Assembly (NCBI GenBank): GCA_039030075.1
Contig: JBCCEW010000022.1
Span: 1-64,000, forward strand
Length of the DNA: 64,000 nt
From: Myxococcota bacterium
GTDB lineage: Bacteria > Myxococcota_A > UBA9160 > SMWR01
Direction of reading: 5' to 3'
A program made the translations under genes and the position numbers. Of this stretch, positions 41,656 through 51,401 are shown piece after piece. Under the pieces are notes generated by a model that did no database searches, was not told the origin of the DNA, and saw nothing but the letters and a program-made list of their open reading frames with translations. Every line of letters starts with the position of its first letter. The stretch's first letter is position 1.

Positions 41656-41684
41656 AAAAAACAACCCGCTCAAGGCGGGTTTTT
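41656..41684. terminator. Bidirectional intrinsic terminator
   Basis: AACCCGC (41663-41669) pairs with GCGGGTT (41675-41681) around a 5-nt loop. On the minus strand the stem is followed by GTTTTTTG (T6 at 41661-41656); on the plus strand by TTTTT (41680-41684). It is the best intrinsic terminator in the window. On the minus strand it lies only about 20 nt after the predicted start of transcription from the promoter at 41705-41732. Confidence 0.85.
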
Positions 41685-41704
41685 GATTTCGTGATGATGT
41701 GGAG

Positions 41705-41732
41705 ATAGTAGCACGGGTTCCGGTTTTGTCAA
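41705..41732 (-). promoter_or_regulatory. Near-consensus sigma-70 promoter with extended -10
   Basis: On the minus strand TTGACA (41732-41727) is separated by 16 nt from TACTAT (41710-41705). The base triplet TGC before the -10 box makes an extended -10 element. Transcription should begin at A41700 or A41698. The -35 box matches the consensus perfectly and no other site in this GC-rich window is as good. Its output meets the terminator at 41681-41656 at once. Confidence 0.75.
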
Positions 41733-41739
41733 GCCGAAA

Positions 41740-41766
41740 TTCGAGGAACCCGGAGGATTCCTCGAA
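41740..41766. repeat. 9-bp inverted repeat upstream of the -35 box
   Basis: TTCGAGGAA (41740-41748) and TTCCTCGAA (41758-41766) are perfect inverted arms around a 9-nt centre. The element lies 8 bp upstream of the minus-strand TTGACA, a position used by activator or repressor sites, and also downstream of leuS, where it could be an mRNA 3' hairpin. There is no T-run adjoining it. Confidence 0.45.
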
Positions 41767-41831
41767 ACACACCTCAGGACGGCGAAAAGAGCCCCGAGAG
41801 CGCGCGAAAAGCGGCTTTCAAACGAGGTTTT

Positions 41832-44447
<2,616 letters not shown>

Positions 44448-44539
44448 GGTCGCGGGAATCTAGTGGATTGGGCTTTGGCCCGGGAGTCGTCTCGGGAGCC
44501 TGCCGGGTGGCCTCGCGGGACTTCTGGCAAGCTTGGGTG

Positions 44540-45355
44540 GTGAGCGAGTCGTCCCTCCCGGCACCGATCTTCATCGTCTCCGATGGCACCGGCGATACCG
44601 GCGCCGCCGTCGCCCAGGCCGCCCTCGCCCAGTTCCAGTCGAAGGGGAAGCTGCGACGCTTCGGCGGAATCCGACAGGCCTCGCTCGCCCGACGCGTCGT
44701 GGAGGAGGCCGAACGATCGGGCGCCCTCGTGATCTTCACCCTGGTCGATCGGCGCGTGGCCCAGGGCTTGATCGAAGAGGCGACGGCGCGCGGCGTCCCG
44801 ACCCTGGACGTCCTGGGCGGAATGATCGCGAAGATCGCGGAGCATCTCGGCGCCGAACCGCGCTCCCAACCCGGACTGCTCCACGGCTTCTCCGACGACT
44901 ACTTCCGCCGCATCGAGGCGGTGGAGTTCGCCGTTCGGCACGACGACGGAGCCAACCTCCACACGCTGTTTCGGGCCGATCTGGTCCTCACCGGGATCTC
45001 CCGCACCTCGAAGACCCCGCTGTCGATGTATCTGGCCCAGCGCGGCTACAAGACCGGCAACGTGCCGATCGTGCCCGGAATCGAGCCGCCTCGGGAGCTC
45101 CTCGAGCTCGACCCGCGCAAGGTGTTTGCCCTGAGCGTCGACCCCTCACTGTTGCTCACGATCCGACAGGCCCGCGTGCGCAGCCTCGGTGCCGCCCCGT
45201 ACAGCACCTACGCCGACCCGGAGAATCTGATCGAAGAGGTCCGGCGCGCCCGGCGCCTCTACCGGGAGCAGGGCTGGCAGGTCGTCGACATCAGCGGCCG
45301 CGCCGCCGAGGAGAACGCGTCGCGCATCCTGCGCCTGTTCGAAGCGGACGGCTGA
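44540..45355 (+). CDS. ppsR: PEP synthase regulatory protein (bifunctional kinase/phosphorylase, DUF299)
   Basis: A 271-residue regulator that, in characterised homologues, inactivates PEP synthase or pyruvate phosphate dikinase by ADP-dependent phosphorylation and reverses it by Pi-dependent dephosphorylation. The start SLPAPIFIVSDGTGDTGAAVAQAAL and the P-loop-like GISRTSKTPLSMYLAQRGYKTGNVPIVPG near 152-180 are family hallmarks. The conserved end DISGRAAEENASRIL is present. The GTG at 44540 is preferred for its family N-terminus; a TTG at 44534 is possible. Its target enzyme is not encoded in the window, though PtsP, another PEP-linked regulator, lies 5 kb away. Confidence 0.92.
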   Translation: MSESSLPAPIFIVSDGTGDTGAAVAQAALAQFQSKGKLRRFGGIRQASLARRVVEEAERSGALVIFTLVDRRVAQGLIEEATARGVPTLDVLGGMIAKIAEHLGAEPRSQPGLLHGFSDDYFRRIEAVEFAVRHDDGANLHTLFRADLVLTGISRTSKTPLSMYLAQRGYKTGNVPIVPGIEPPRELLELDPRKVFALSVDPSLLLTIRQARVRSLGAAPYSTYADPENLIEEVRRARRLYREQGWQVVDISGRAAEENASRILRLFEADG

Positions 45356-45362
45356 GGTCGCG

Positions 45363-48335
45363 TCAGCGCAAGGCCGACGCGGAACGCGGGCGCAGGATCG
45401 AGTAGAGCGCCGGCACCACCGTCAGCGCGCCGAGCATGTGGAGCCCCATCAATAGCGCGAGCAGAGCGGCCATCTCCGCCTGGAAGCGCAGACTCGCGAA
45501 CGCCCACACCCCTACGCCGGCCACGATCGTCATCGCGGTCAACCCGATCGCGACTCCGGTGGTCGAGAGCGCGCGGCGGATCGCGGCGTCTTCGTCGAGG
45601 CCGGCCGCGACTTCGAGGCGGACCCGATCGACGATGTAGATCGCGTAGTCGACACCGAGCCCCACCCCGATCGCCTGCACCGGGAGGGTATGGAGGTTGA
45701 GTCCGACACCGCGTACGGCCATGAACGCCAGGGACGCGAGCGTCACGGTGGCGAGCTGGAAGGCGAGGATCCCGCCGCTCCAGGCGGAGCGATAGGTCAG
45801 CGCATGCAGCACGAAGATCACGACGAGGATCAACGAGAGGTTCGCCAGGTGGCTGCGCTCGACTTCCGCGTTGATCGCCGCGAGAGTGCCGAGGCTGCCT
45901 CCCGCTAGCACGAACTGGACGCCCCGCGTCCAGGCCTGGGTCGGGCGGAACGCCGGAGCGGGATCGACCGCGCGCGCGTCGGCGACGATCAGCTGGTCGG
46001 TGTCGACCACGACCGCCCGGACCCCGAAAGCGGGGTCCGACCACCAGCCGTCCACGTCTTCCGCCCCCCAGTCGCGCAGAGCGACGGGCCAGCGCTCGGG
46101 CGCCAGGTTGGCCGCATCGAGTGCCGCCACCCGAAACTCCTCCAACCATTCCGGTTGGGCGTCTCCGGAAGCGGTGGTGCCCACCGTGTCGCTTGCGTCG
46201 CTTCCGCGCACCGACACGCGGAGGTCGTGGGCGCGGGTCGGCAGCAGCGGACCGATCGCGTAGTAGAGCCCGTCGAGCAGCCGTTCGCGGTCGAAGAAGC
46301 CCGCGTCGGTCGCGCCGCTGCGACGCTCCAAGCGCAGCTGCAACTCACCGGGCGCGCTGGCGGCGATCGCCGCCTCGGCGGCGATGATCGCGCGGTGGAT
46401 CGTCGCGCCGCGGTGGTCGCGGTAGCGGAAGACGGCCCGGGCGTCGCGGCCATCGTCGGAGAGCACCGAACGCATCGAGCCCGGCGGCGCATTCTGGCGT
46501 AGCTGGAAGATCAGGCTGCGCGTCGTGCCCGGATCGTCGGGCACGAACCGCCACTTCGGGTCGCCGTGGTGCTGTCGCTGCCAGAGCTCGGCGATCGCCG
46601 GTGCGATCGAGACGCTCCCCGACAGCGCCGAGTCGCGGGCGAGTGCTTCTTCGAGCGCTTCGATCGCGTGCAGCGCGGCCGGGTCCACACTCGCGTGAGG
46701 CCGATCGCCGTCGAGGTAGACCTCCAGGCTGTCGACCCCGCCGAACCGTTCGGCCAGAGCGGCCGTCGCCCGGTTGAAATCGTGATCGGGCCACAACAGC
46801 GGCGTTCCCGGCGCAGCCTCGCCGATCTGCGAGCCCGTCGCGACGACCCACGCAGAGACCACGCAGACGACGAGGCTGGTACCCGCCACGGCGAAGCGGC
46901 CCAGCGGATGCGTCGCGATGCGACCGAAGCGTGCGAGCCCGTAGCCGAGCCATACGGGTGACGTGTACTCGGCGCGTCGCGGCGGCGGCAGGAAGCAGAG
47001 CAGGACGGGATGCAGGATCTCGACGGTCACGACGATCGCCGCCACCCAGAAACCGCCCAGCCAGGCCAGGTCCTGCAGCTGGCGGATCGTCGTCAGGCCG
47101 ATCACGGCGAGTCCGGCGACGTCGGTGAGGACGCCGAGGGTCCCGGGCACCAGGAGATCGGCGAGTGCACGCGTGGCCGCGCGATCGCGCGCCAGACGCG
47201 TGTCCTCGGTGCGCGGCCGCTCTTCGGCGTAGACCTCGAAGAAGCGCTCGGCCATCTGCACCGTGTGAGAGACCGCGCGGGCGGTGATCACCATCGGCAC
47301 CACGAGCCACAGCGGATCGAGGTGGATGCCGCTCCACGCCGCGAAGCCCAACCCCCAGACCGCCGTCGTGCCCGCCGCGACGGCCGGGACGACGACACCG
47401 TGCCAGCGTCGGAACGTGAGCCACAGCAAACCGAAGATCACGAGCAGGCTCGCGGCGATCAGCCCCAGGATCTCTTCGACGTGCAACAGCACCCAACCGC
47501 GCGCGATCGGCGCACCCGACACGTCGATCTCGAGATCGGGAACCTGCGCTTCCCAGCGCGCCTCGATTCCGCGGACGTGCTCGAAGACAGCGCGCACCGC
47601 GGCCTGGTGGTCCATCCGCTCGCTCACGAACCCCGCGGCGACGAGCGCCGCCGATTCGTCCCGCGAGACCCAGCGCCCGACGAGCTGCGCGGCATGGCGC
47701 CGCACCCGCTCGCGCAGCGCGGCCAGCTCGGCCTCGGTCCGGGGGGACCCGCGCACCACGGGGTCCACGGCGAGTGTCCCGTCCGCAGCGATCTCGAACA
47801 CCCGGGTGTTGGGGTGGGTGAGAGAACCGACGCGCTCGTGGTGCACCGGATACGGAGCGTAGGCGCGGTCGAGCTCGCGCCGAATGGTGGTCGGGTCTTC
47901 GACCCCTTGCTGGCGGAGCGTCGCCCGTTGCCGCTCGCGCGCCTCGCTCTGGAGATCGAACCCCTCGCCGTCGAGCTCCCGGGTGATCGCAGCCAGCGCG
48001 TCGATCACGTCGGGGCGATAGATCGTCCCGTCCGGGACGCGCACCACGAGCGCCACGGTCTCCACACGACCGAAGACCGGTTCGAAGCTCTCCTGAGCGC
48101 GCAAATACGGGTGGTCGGGGAAGCGGTCCTGGGCGCGCGAGTCCACCTCGAGCCGCGGACCGGGCCACGCGACACCGAAGAGCGACGCGAGGGTGCCCGC
48201 CAGCGGGAACGCGAAGAAGAGCGTGGACACCGCGAGCACGCAGGCGATGGGGCGCCGGTGCCGGGTGATCGCCTCCGCGAAGCGCTGGGTCCTCGAGCGC
48301 ACACGGAGCGCGGCTGCGCTCGTCCCTTCCCCCAT
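45363..48335 (-). CDS. RND/MMPL-family exporter
   Basis: A 990-residue inner-membrane transporter with the RND layout: one N-terminal helix (IACVLAVSTLFFAFPLAG), a large periplasmic loop, a bundle of five helices starting at ILGLIAASLLVIFGLLWLTFRRW, then a second helix/loop/bundle repeat. The second bundle contains the MMPL/SSD-type motif GVGLGVDYAIYIVDRVRLEVAAGL with the transmembrane acidic residue, and ends in LGALTVVPALYSIL. The periplasmic loops carry no heme or metal motifs. Members export lipids, hopanoids or hydrophobic compounds (HpnN, MmpL). ATG at 48335 is chosen over an upstream TTG (48347); neither has a clear ribosome-binding site. It lies 61 bp downstream of the NYN-domain gene on the same strand. 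Confidence 0.85.
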   Translation of the reverse strand: MGEGTSAAALRVRSRTQRFAEAITRHRRPIACVLAVSTLFFAFPLAGTLASLFGVAWPGPRLEVDSRAQDRFPDHPYLRAQESFEPVFGRVETVALVVRVPDGTIYRPDVIDALAAITRELDGEGFDLQSEARERQRATLRQQGVEDPTTIRRELDRAYAPYPVHHERVGSLTHPNTRVFEIAADGTLAVDPVVRGSPRTEAELAALRERVRRHAAQLVGRWVSRDESAALVAAGFVSERMDHQAAVRAVFEHVRGIEARWEAQVPDLEIDVSGAPIARGWVLLHVEEILGLIAASLLVIFGLLWLTFRRWHGVVVPAVAAGTTAVWGLGFAAWSGIHLDPLWLVVPMVITARAVSHTVQMAERFFEVYAEERPRTEDTRLARDRAATRALADLLVPGTLGVLTDVAGLAVIGLTTIRQLQDLAWLGGFWVAAIVVTVEILHPVLLCFLPPPRRAEYTSPVWLGYGLARFGRIATHPLGRFAVAGTSLVVCVVSAWVVATGSQIGEAAPGTPLLWPDHDFNRATAALAERFGGVDSLEVYLDGDRPHASVDPAALHAIEALEEALARDSALSGSVSIAPAIAELWQRQHHGDPKWRFVPDDPGTTRSLIFQLRQNAPPGSMRSVLSDDGRDARAVFRYRDHRGATIHRAIIAAEAAIAASAPGELQLRLERRSGATDAGFFDRERLLDGLYYAIGPLLPTRAHDLRVSVRGSDASDTVGTTASGDAQPEWLEEFRVAALDAANLAPERWPVALRDWGAEDVDGWWSDPAFGVRAVVVDTDQLIVADARAVDPAPAFRPTQAWTRGVQFVLAGGSLGTLAAINAEVERSHLANLSLILVVIFVLHALTYRSAWSGGILAFQLATVTLASLAFMAVRGVGLNLHTLPVQAIGVGLGVDYAIYIVDRVRLEVAAGLDEDAAIRRALSTTGVAIGLTAMTIVAGVGVWAFASLRFQAEMAALLALLMGLHMLGALTVVPALYSILRPRSASALR

Positions 48336-48396
48336 GGGCGACCGCAAGATAGCGCCGGGAAGCGCCGTCAGGCCGCATGGAACCCGTCGCTCCCGG

Positions 48397-49107
48397 TCAG
48401 CTCATGGCAGGGCAGCGCGCCAGGAAGGCCGCCGGCGCCACGACCGCGGCGCCACGGCGCTTCGCCCGCTCGGCGAGGCGGCGATCCGCCGTCACCACGG
48501 CCACCTCACCCGCCGGTCGCCCCGAGAGCCGCCGCAACAACCAGTCGTCGGCACTGGGTGCGAATACCGAGCGGACGCGGCGCGGCGCCTCGGCATCGTC
48601 GGCCGCCGGGTGTGCGCCGTCGAACACCACCCAGAGCTCCGCCCCGGCCGCCTCGAAGCGGGCGACGCGACCGAGCAGCTCCTCGCGAAAATGCGAACGC
48701 CACCAGCCCTCACGCGAGCGCCCGGCGAGGAGCCCCACGTTGAGGACGTTGTAGCCGTCGATCAACCAGACCCGGGGCTCCTCGGCGCCGAGTTCGGGTG
48801 CATCGGCCCCTCGGATCGTGTCCATCCCGGGAACGTAGTACGGGCGTTCGCGCGTCTCCGGGGGGGCGGCGGACAAGTGCCCCGCCCACAGGAGCCCGCC
48901 CGCCACGAACAGGAGCACCAGGCCGAGCGCCTCGGCGACCTCCTGGAGGAACCGCCGCCCGCGGGCCAAGCGCCTTGCGGGAGGCTGCGGGGCGCCGATA
49001 GCGGCGGCCTGAGGGCGGGGAGACGCTTCGCGCCTCGCGCGGAGGGGAGCGGCGGTCGGCAGGGGGGCACGGGTGCGGGACGGGCGAGGGGCCGGGGGCG
49101 GTGTCAT
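48397..49107 (-). CDS. Membrane-anchored YacP-like NYN-domain nuclease
   Basis: A 236-residue protein. Residues 1-50 are Pro/Arg/Ala-rich; a single hydrophobic helix follows (VAEALGLVLLFVAGGLLWAG, about 58-77); then comes a YacP-type NYN (PIN-like) domain. The domain has VWLIDGYNVLNVGLL with the first catalytic aspartate, ELWVVFDGAHP with the second, VFAPSADDWLLRRL with acidic residues, and EVAVVTADRRLAERAKRRGAAVVAP. YacP/Rae1 is a ribosome-associated mRNA endonuclease in Bacillus, normally soluble. Here the positive-inside pattern (RRLARGRR before the helix) would put the NYN domain outside the cytoplasm, an odd arrangement for an RNase; the topology needs proof. The ATG has GGAG upstream. 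It may be co-transcribed with the MMPL exporter. Confidence 0.7.
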   Translation of the reverse strand: MTPPPAPRPSRTRAPLPTAAPLRARREASPRPQAAAIGAPQPPARRLARGRRFLQEVAEALGLVLLFVAGGLLWAGHLSAAPPETRERPYYVPGMDTIRGADAPELGAEEPRVWLIDGYNVLNVGLLAGRSREGWWRSHFREELLGRVARFEAAGAELWVVFDGAHPAADDAEAPRRVRSVFAPSADDWLLRRLSGRPAGEVAVVTADRRLAERAKRRGAAVVAPAAFLARCPAMS

Positions 49108-49234
49108 GCGGTTCTCCGGGTGCGGCTGTTTCGGGGGGGGAACCTCAGCGTGGGGTGCGGCCGTGACGGATCCGGTCACCCGAGGACCGCGGGCGGGGTT
49201 GCTGCCTTCAGAGCCGTGGCCTACGCACCCCGGT

Positions 49235-50095
49235 ATGGCGGTACGCGTCGCGCTCGTGCAGATGCAGGTCGACCCCGATCCGCGCGTGAATCTCGATCGC
49301 GCCCTGGCCGAACTCGAGCGGGCAGCGCGCGAGGGCGCCCAGCTCGTCTGCCTCCCCGAGCTGTTTCGCTCTCTCTACTTCTGTCAGGAGGAGAACCCGG
49401 CCCACTTCGACCTGGCCGAGTCGATCCCGGGCGAGAGCACCGAGGCGCTCGGCAAGGCCGCCGCGGAACACGGCGTGGTCGTGGTCGCACCGCTCTTCGA
49501 ACGCCGGGCCGCGGGCCTCTACCACAACTCGGCGGTGGTGATCGATGCGGACGGCCGTCCGCTCGGGACCTACCGCAAGATGCACATCCCCGACGACCCG
49601 CTCTACTACGAGAAGTTCTACTTCACGCCGGGGGACCTGGGCTTCCAGTCCCACGCGACGCGCCACGGGCAGGTCGGGCCACTCATCTGCTGGGACCAGT
49701 GGTTTCCCGAAGCCGCGCGCATGACCGCCCTCGCGGGTGCCGAGTTCCTGGTGTACCCGACCGCGATCGGCTGGCAGTTCGACGAAGGCGACGCGACGGA
49801 TGCGGCGCAGCGCGACGCGTGGGAAACGATCCAACGCAGTCACGCGATCGCCAACGGCGTCTTCGTGATCGCCGTGAACCGGGTCGGCACCGAGGGCCCG
49901 ATCCGCTTCTGGGGAAGCTCCTTCGTCGCGGATCCGTTCGGCCGGGTGCTGGCGCGCGCCGGATCCGACGGTCCGGAGACGCTGGTGGTCGATTGCGACC
50001 TCGGGGACATCGAGCGGGTGCGACGCGACTGGCCTTTCCTGCGCGACCGGCGCATCGACGCCTACGCGGATCTCGACCGCCGCCTCCGGGACTGA
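49235..50095 (+). CDS. aguB: N-carbamoylputrescine amidase (carbon-nitrogen hydrolase)
   Basis: A 286-residue nitrilase-superfamily enzyme that converts N-carbamoylputrescine to putrescine, CO2 and ammonia. The catalytic triad is Glu42 (CLPELF), Lys115 (YRKMHIPDDPLYYEKFYF) and Cys152 (ICWDQWFPEAARM). The PDDPLYYEKFYFTPGD and YPTAIGWQ segments are typical of plant and bacterial AguB. The ATG at 49235 gives the normal N-terminus MAVRVALVQMQ; the longer open frame overlaps the divergent NYN gene and is not supported. aguA starts 6 bp after its stop, so both steps from agmatine to putrescine are in one operon. Confidence 0.93.
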   Translation: MAVRVALVQMQVDPDPRVNLDRALAELERAAREGAQLVCLPELFRSLYFCQEENPAHFDLAESIPGESTEALGKAAAEHGVVVVAPLFERRAAGLYHNSAVVIDADGRPLGTYRKMHIPDDPLYYEKFYFTPGDLGFQSHATRHGQVGPLICWDQWFPEAARMTALAGAEFLVYPTAIGWQFDEGDATDAAQRDAWETIQRSHAIANGVFVIAVNRVGTEGPIRFWGSSFVADPFGRVLARAGSDGPETLVVDCDLGDIERVRRDWPFLRDRRIDAYADLDRRLRD

Positions 50096-50101
50096 CGCGC
50101 C

Positions 50102-51112
50102 ATGACCGCGCCGGACGCCGCGCGCCCGCGCTGGCCCGCCGAATGGGAGCCGCACCGGGCCACCTGGCTCGGTTGGCCCCACAACCCGGACACCTGGCCC
50201 GGCCACCTGGAAGACGCCCGCGACGAGTACGTCGAGATCCTGCGGGCGCTGCAGGGCCGCGAGGCGATCGAACTCGTCGTGCCCGACGAAGCAACCGCCG
50301 ATGACGTCCGCCACCGACTGCGCCGGGCGGGCGCGGATCCGGAAAAAGGCATCCGCTTTCACCCGATCCCGACCAATGACGTCTGGTTCCGGGACACGGC
50401 GCCCGTGTTCGTCGACCGCGGCGGCGTGCTCCACGCCGTCGACTTCGACTTCAACGCCTGGGGAGGGAAGTACCCACCCTGGGAGCTCGATGCGGCGCTT
50501 GCCACGAAAGTCGCGGCGATCACCGGGGCAGCCTCCGAGTCGCCGGGCTTCGTCCTCGAGGGAGGCTCGCTCGAGGGCGACGGCGCCGGCACCCTGCTCA
50601 CCACGGAGCAGTGCCTGCTCCACCCGAACCGAGAAGCCGGGCGAGATCGCGCGATGATGGAGGCGCGGCTCGGCGAGTGGCTGGGGGCCGAGCGGGTGGT
50701 CTGGCTGCCCGGCGGAATCGCCGGCGACGATACCGACGGCCACATCGACGACGTCTGTCGCTTCGTCGCCCCCGGCGTCGTGGTGGCGGCAAGCGCCCAG
50801 GCGGGGGCCGACCAGTCGGTGCTCGAACACAATCGCCGCCGCCTCGCGGAAGCGGGGCTCGAGATCCACGATCTGCCGATGCCGCCGTCCCACCGGGTCG
50901 ACGGTGAAGGCTGCCCCGCCAGCTACGCCAACTTCTACCTGGCGAACGGCGTCGTGCTGGTGCCGACCTTCGGGGCGTCCAGCGACGCGCGTGCGCTGGC
51001 CGTCCTGAGCGACTTGTTGCCCGACCGCGAGGTCCTGGGGATCCCGTGCCGCTGGCTGATCCAGGGGCTCGGCGCCATCCATTGTCTGACCCAGCAGGAG
51101 CCGGCCCTCTAG
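50102..51112 (+). CDS. aguA: Agmatine deiminase
   Basis: A 336-residue peptidyl-arginine-deiminase-fold enzyme that hydrolyses agmatine to N-carbamoylputrescine and ammonia. Diagnostic segments are MPAEWEPH-like WPAEWEPHRATWLGWPHNPDTWPG at the start, NDVWFRDTAPVF, FVLEGGSLEGDG, DTDGHIDDVCRFV and the nucleophile Cys328 in GAIHCLTQQEP. It is cytoplasmic and forms an operon with aguB. Arginine decarboxylase, the agmatine source, is not in the window. The last codons precede the 289-bp region upstream of frdA. Confidence 0.94.
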   Translation: MTAPDAARPRWPAEWEPHRATWLGWPHNPDTWPGHLEDARDEYVEILRALQGREAIELVVPDEATADDVRHRLRRAGADPEKGIRFHPIPTNDVWFRDTAPVFVDRGGVLHAVDFDFNAWGGKYPPWELDAALATKVAAITGAASESPGFVLEGGSLEGDGAGTLLTTEQCLLHPNREAGRDRAMMEARLGEWLGAERVVWLPGGIAGDDTDGHIDDVCRFVAPGVVVAASAQAGADQSVLEHNRRRLAEAGLEIHDLPMPPSHRVDGEGCPASYANFYLANGVVLVPTFGASSDARALAVLSDLLPDREVLGIPCRWLIQGLGAIHCLTQQEPAL

Positions 51113-51401
51113 CGGGGTCCTGCCCCCCCAGAACGGGCCTCGTCCCGCGCCGAAGGGCGCGAAAGTGCCGATCCGCTTTCCACTTTCCGGGAGATTCGTT
51201 ACAACGGATCTGGGCCCGCCAGGCTGGAAGATCCCGTCCCCCGTGATCCTCCACCGCGCTGGAAACCATCGGCGGAGCCCCTCGAGATCCAGCGCGAACG
51301 CTTCGGCGCAGCCGGCCTTCCCAGCCAGCGCGCCCCACGAACGGAACCCCAGCCGCGCGCCTTCGTCCCGGCGAGGTTCCTCCCAGTCGAGAGGTCCCAT
51401 C
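51113..51401 (+). other. Intergenic region upstream of frdABCD
   Basis: This 289-bp region lies between aguA and frdA and should hold the frd promoter. I found no FNR-type TTGAT-N4-ATCAA dyad and no convincing -35/-10 pair. The frdA frame is open through most of it but has no conserved-looking protein sequence. The ribosome-binding sequence GAGAGG (51389-51394) is at its end. Confidence 0.5.

Larger units (their letters stand above)
41455..41831 (-). other. 377-bp regulatory region between leuS and the 109-aa gene
   Basis: No gene is supported here. Read on the minus strand it contains, in order: an imperfect hairpin just after leuS, a 9-bp inverted repeat (41740-41766), a strong sigma-70-like promoter (41705-41732), an intrinsic terminator (41656-41681), an unstructured stretch of about 200 nt, and the ribosome-binding site of the 109-residue gene. 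The AT-rich block 41635-41740 stands out against the GC-rich surroundings. Confidence 0.7.

Noticed and set aside
41125-41772. A 215-codon version of the orphan gene starting near leuS
   Set aside because: The extra N-terminal part would read through the promoter, the inverted repeat and the terminator hairpin and has no family-like sequence; ATG 41454 has a strong ribosome-binding site.
51113-51401. An FNR/Crp-type site upstream of frdABCD
   Set aside because: No TTGAT-N4-ATCAA or TGTGA-N6-TCACA dyad is present within the region.
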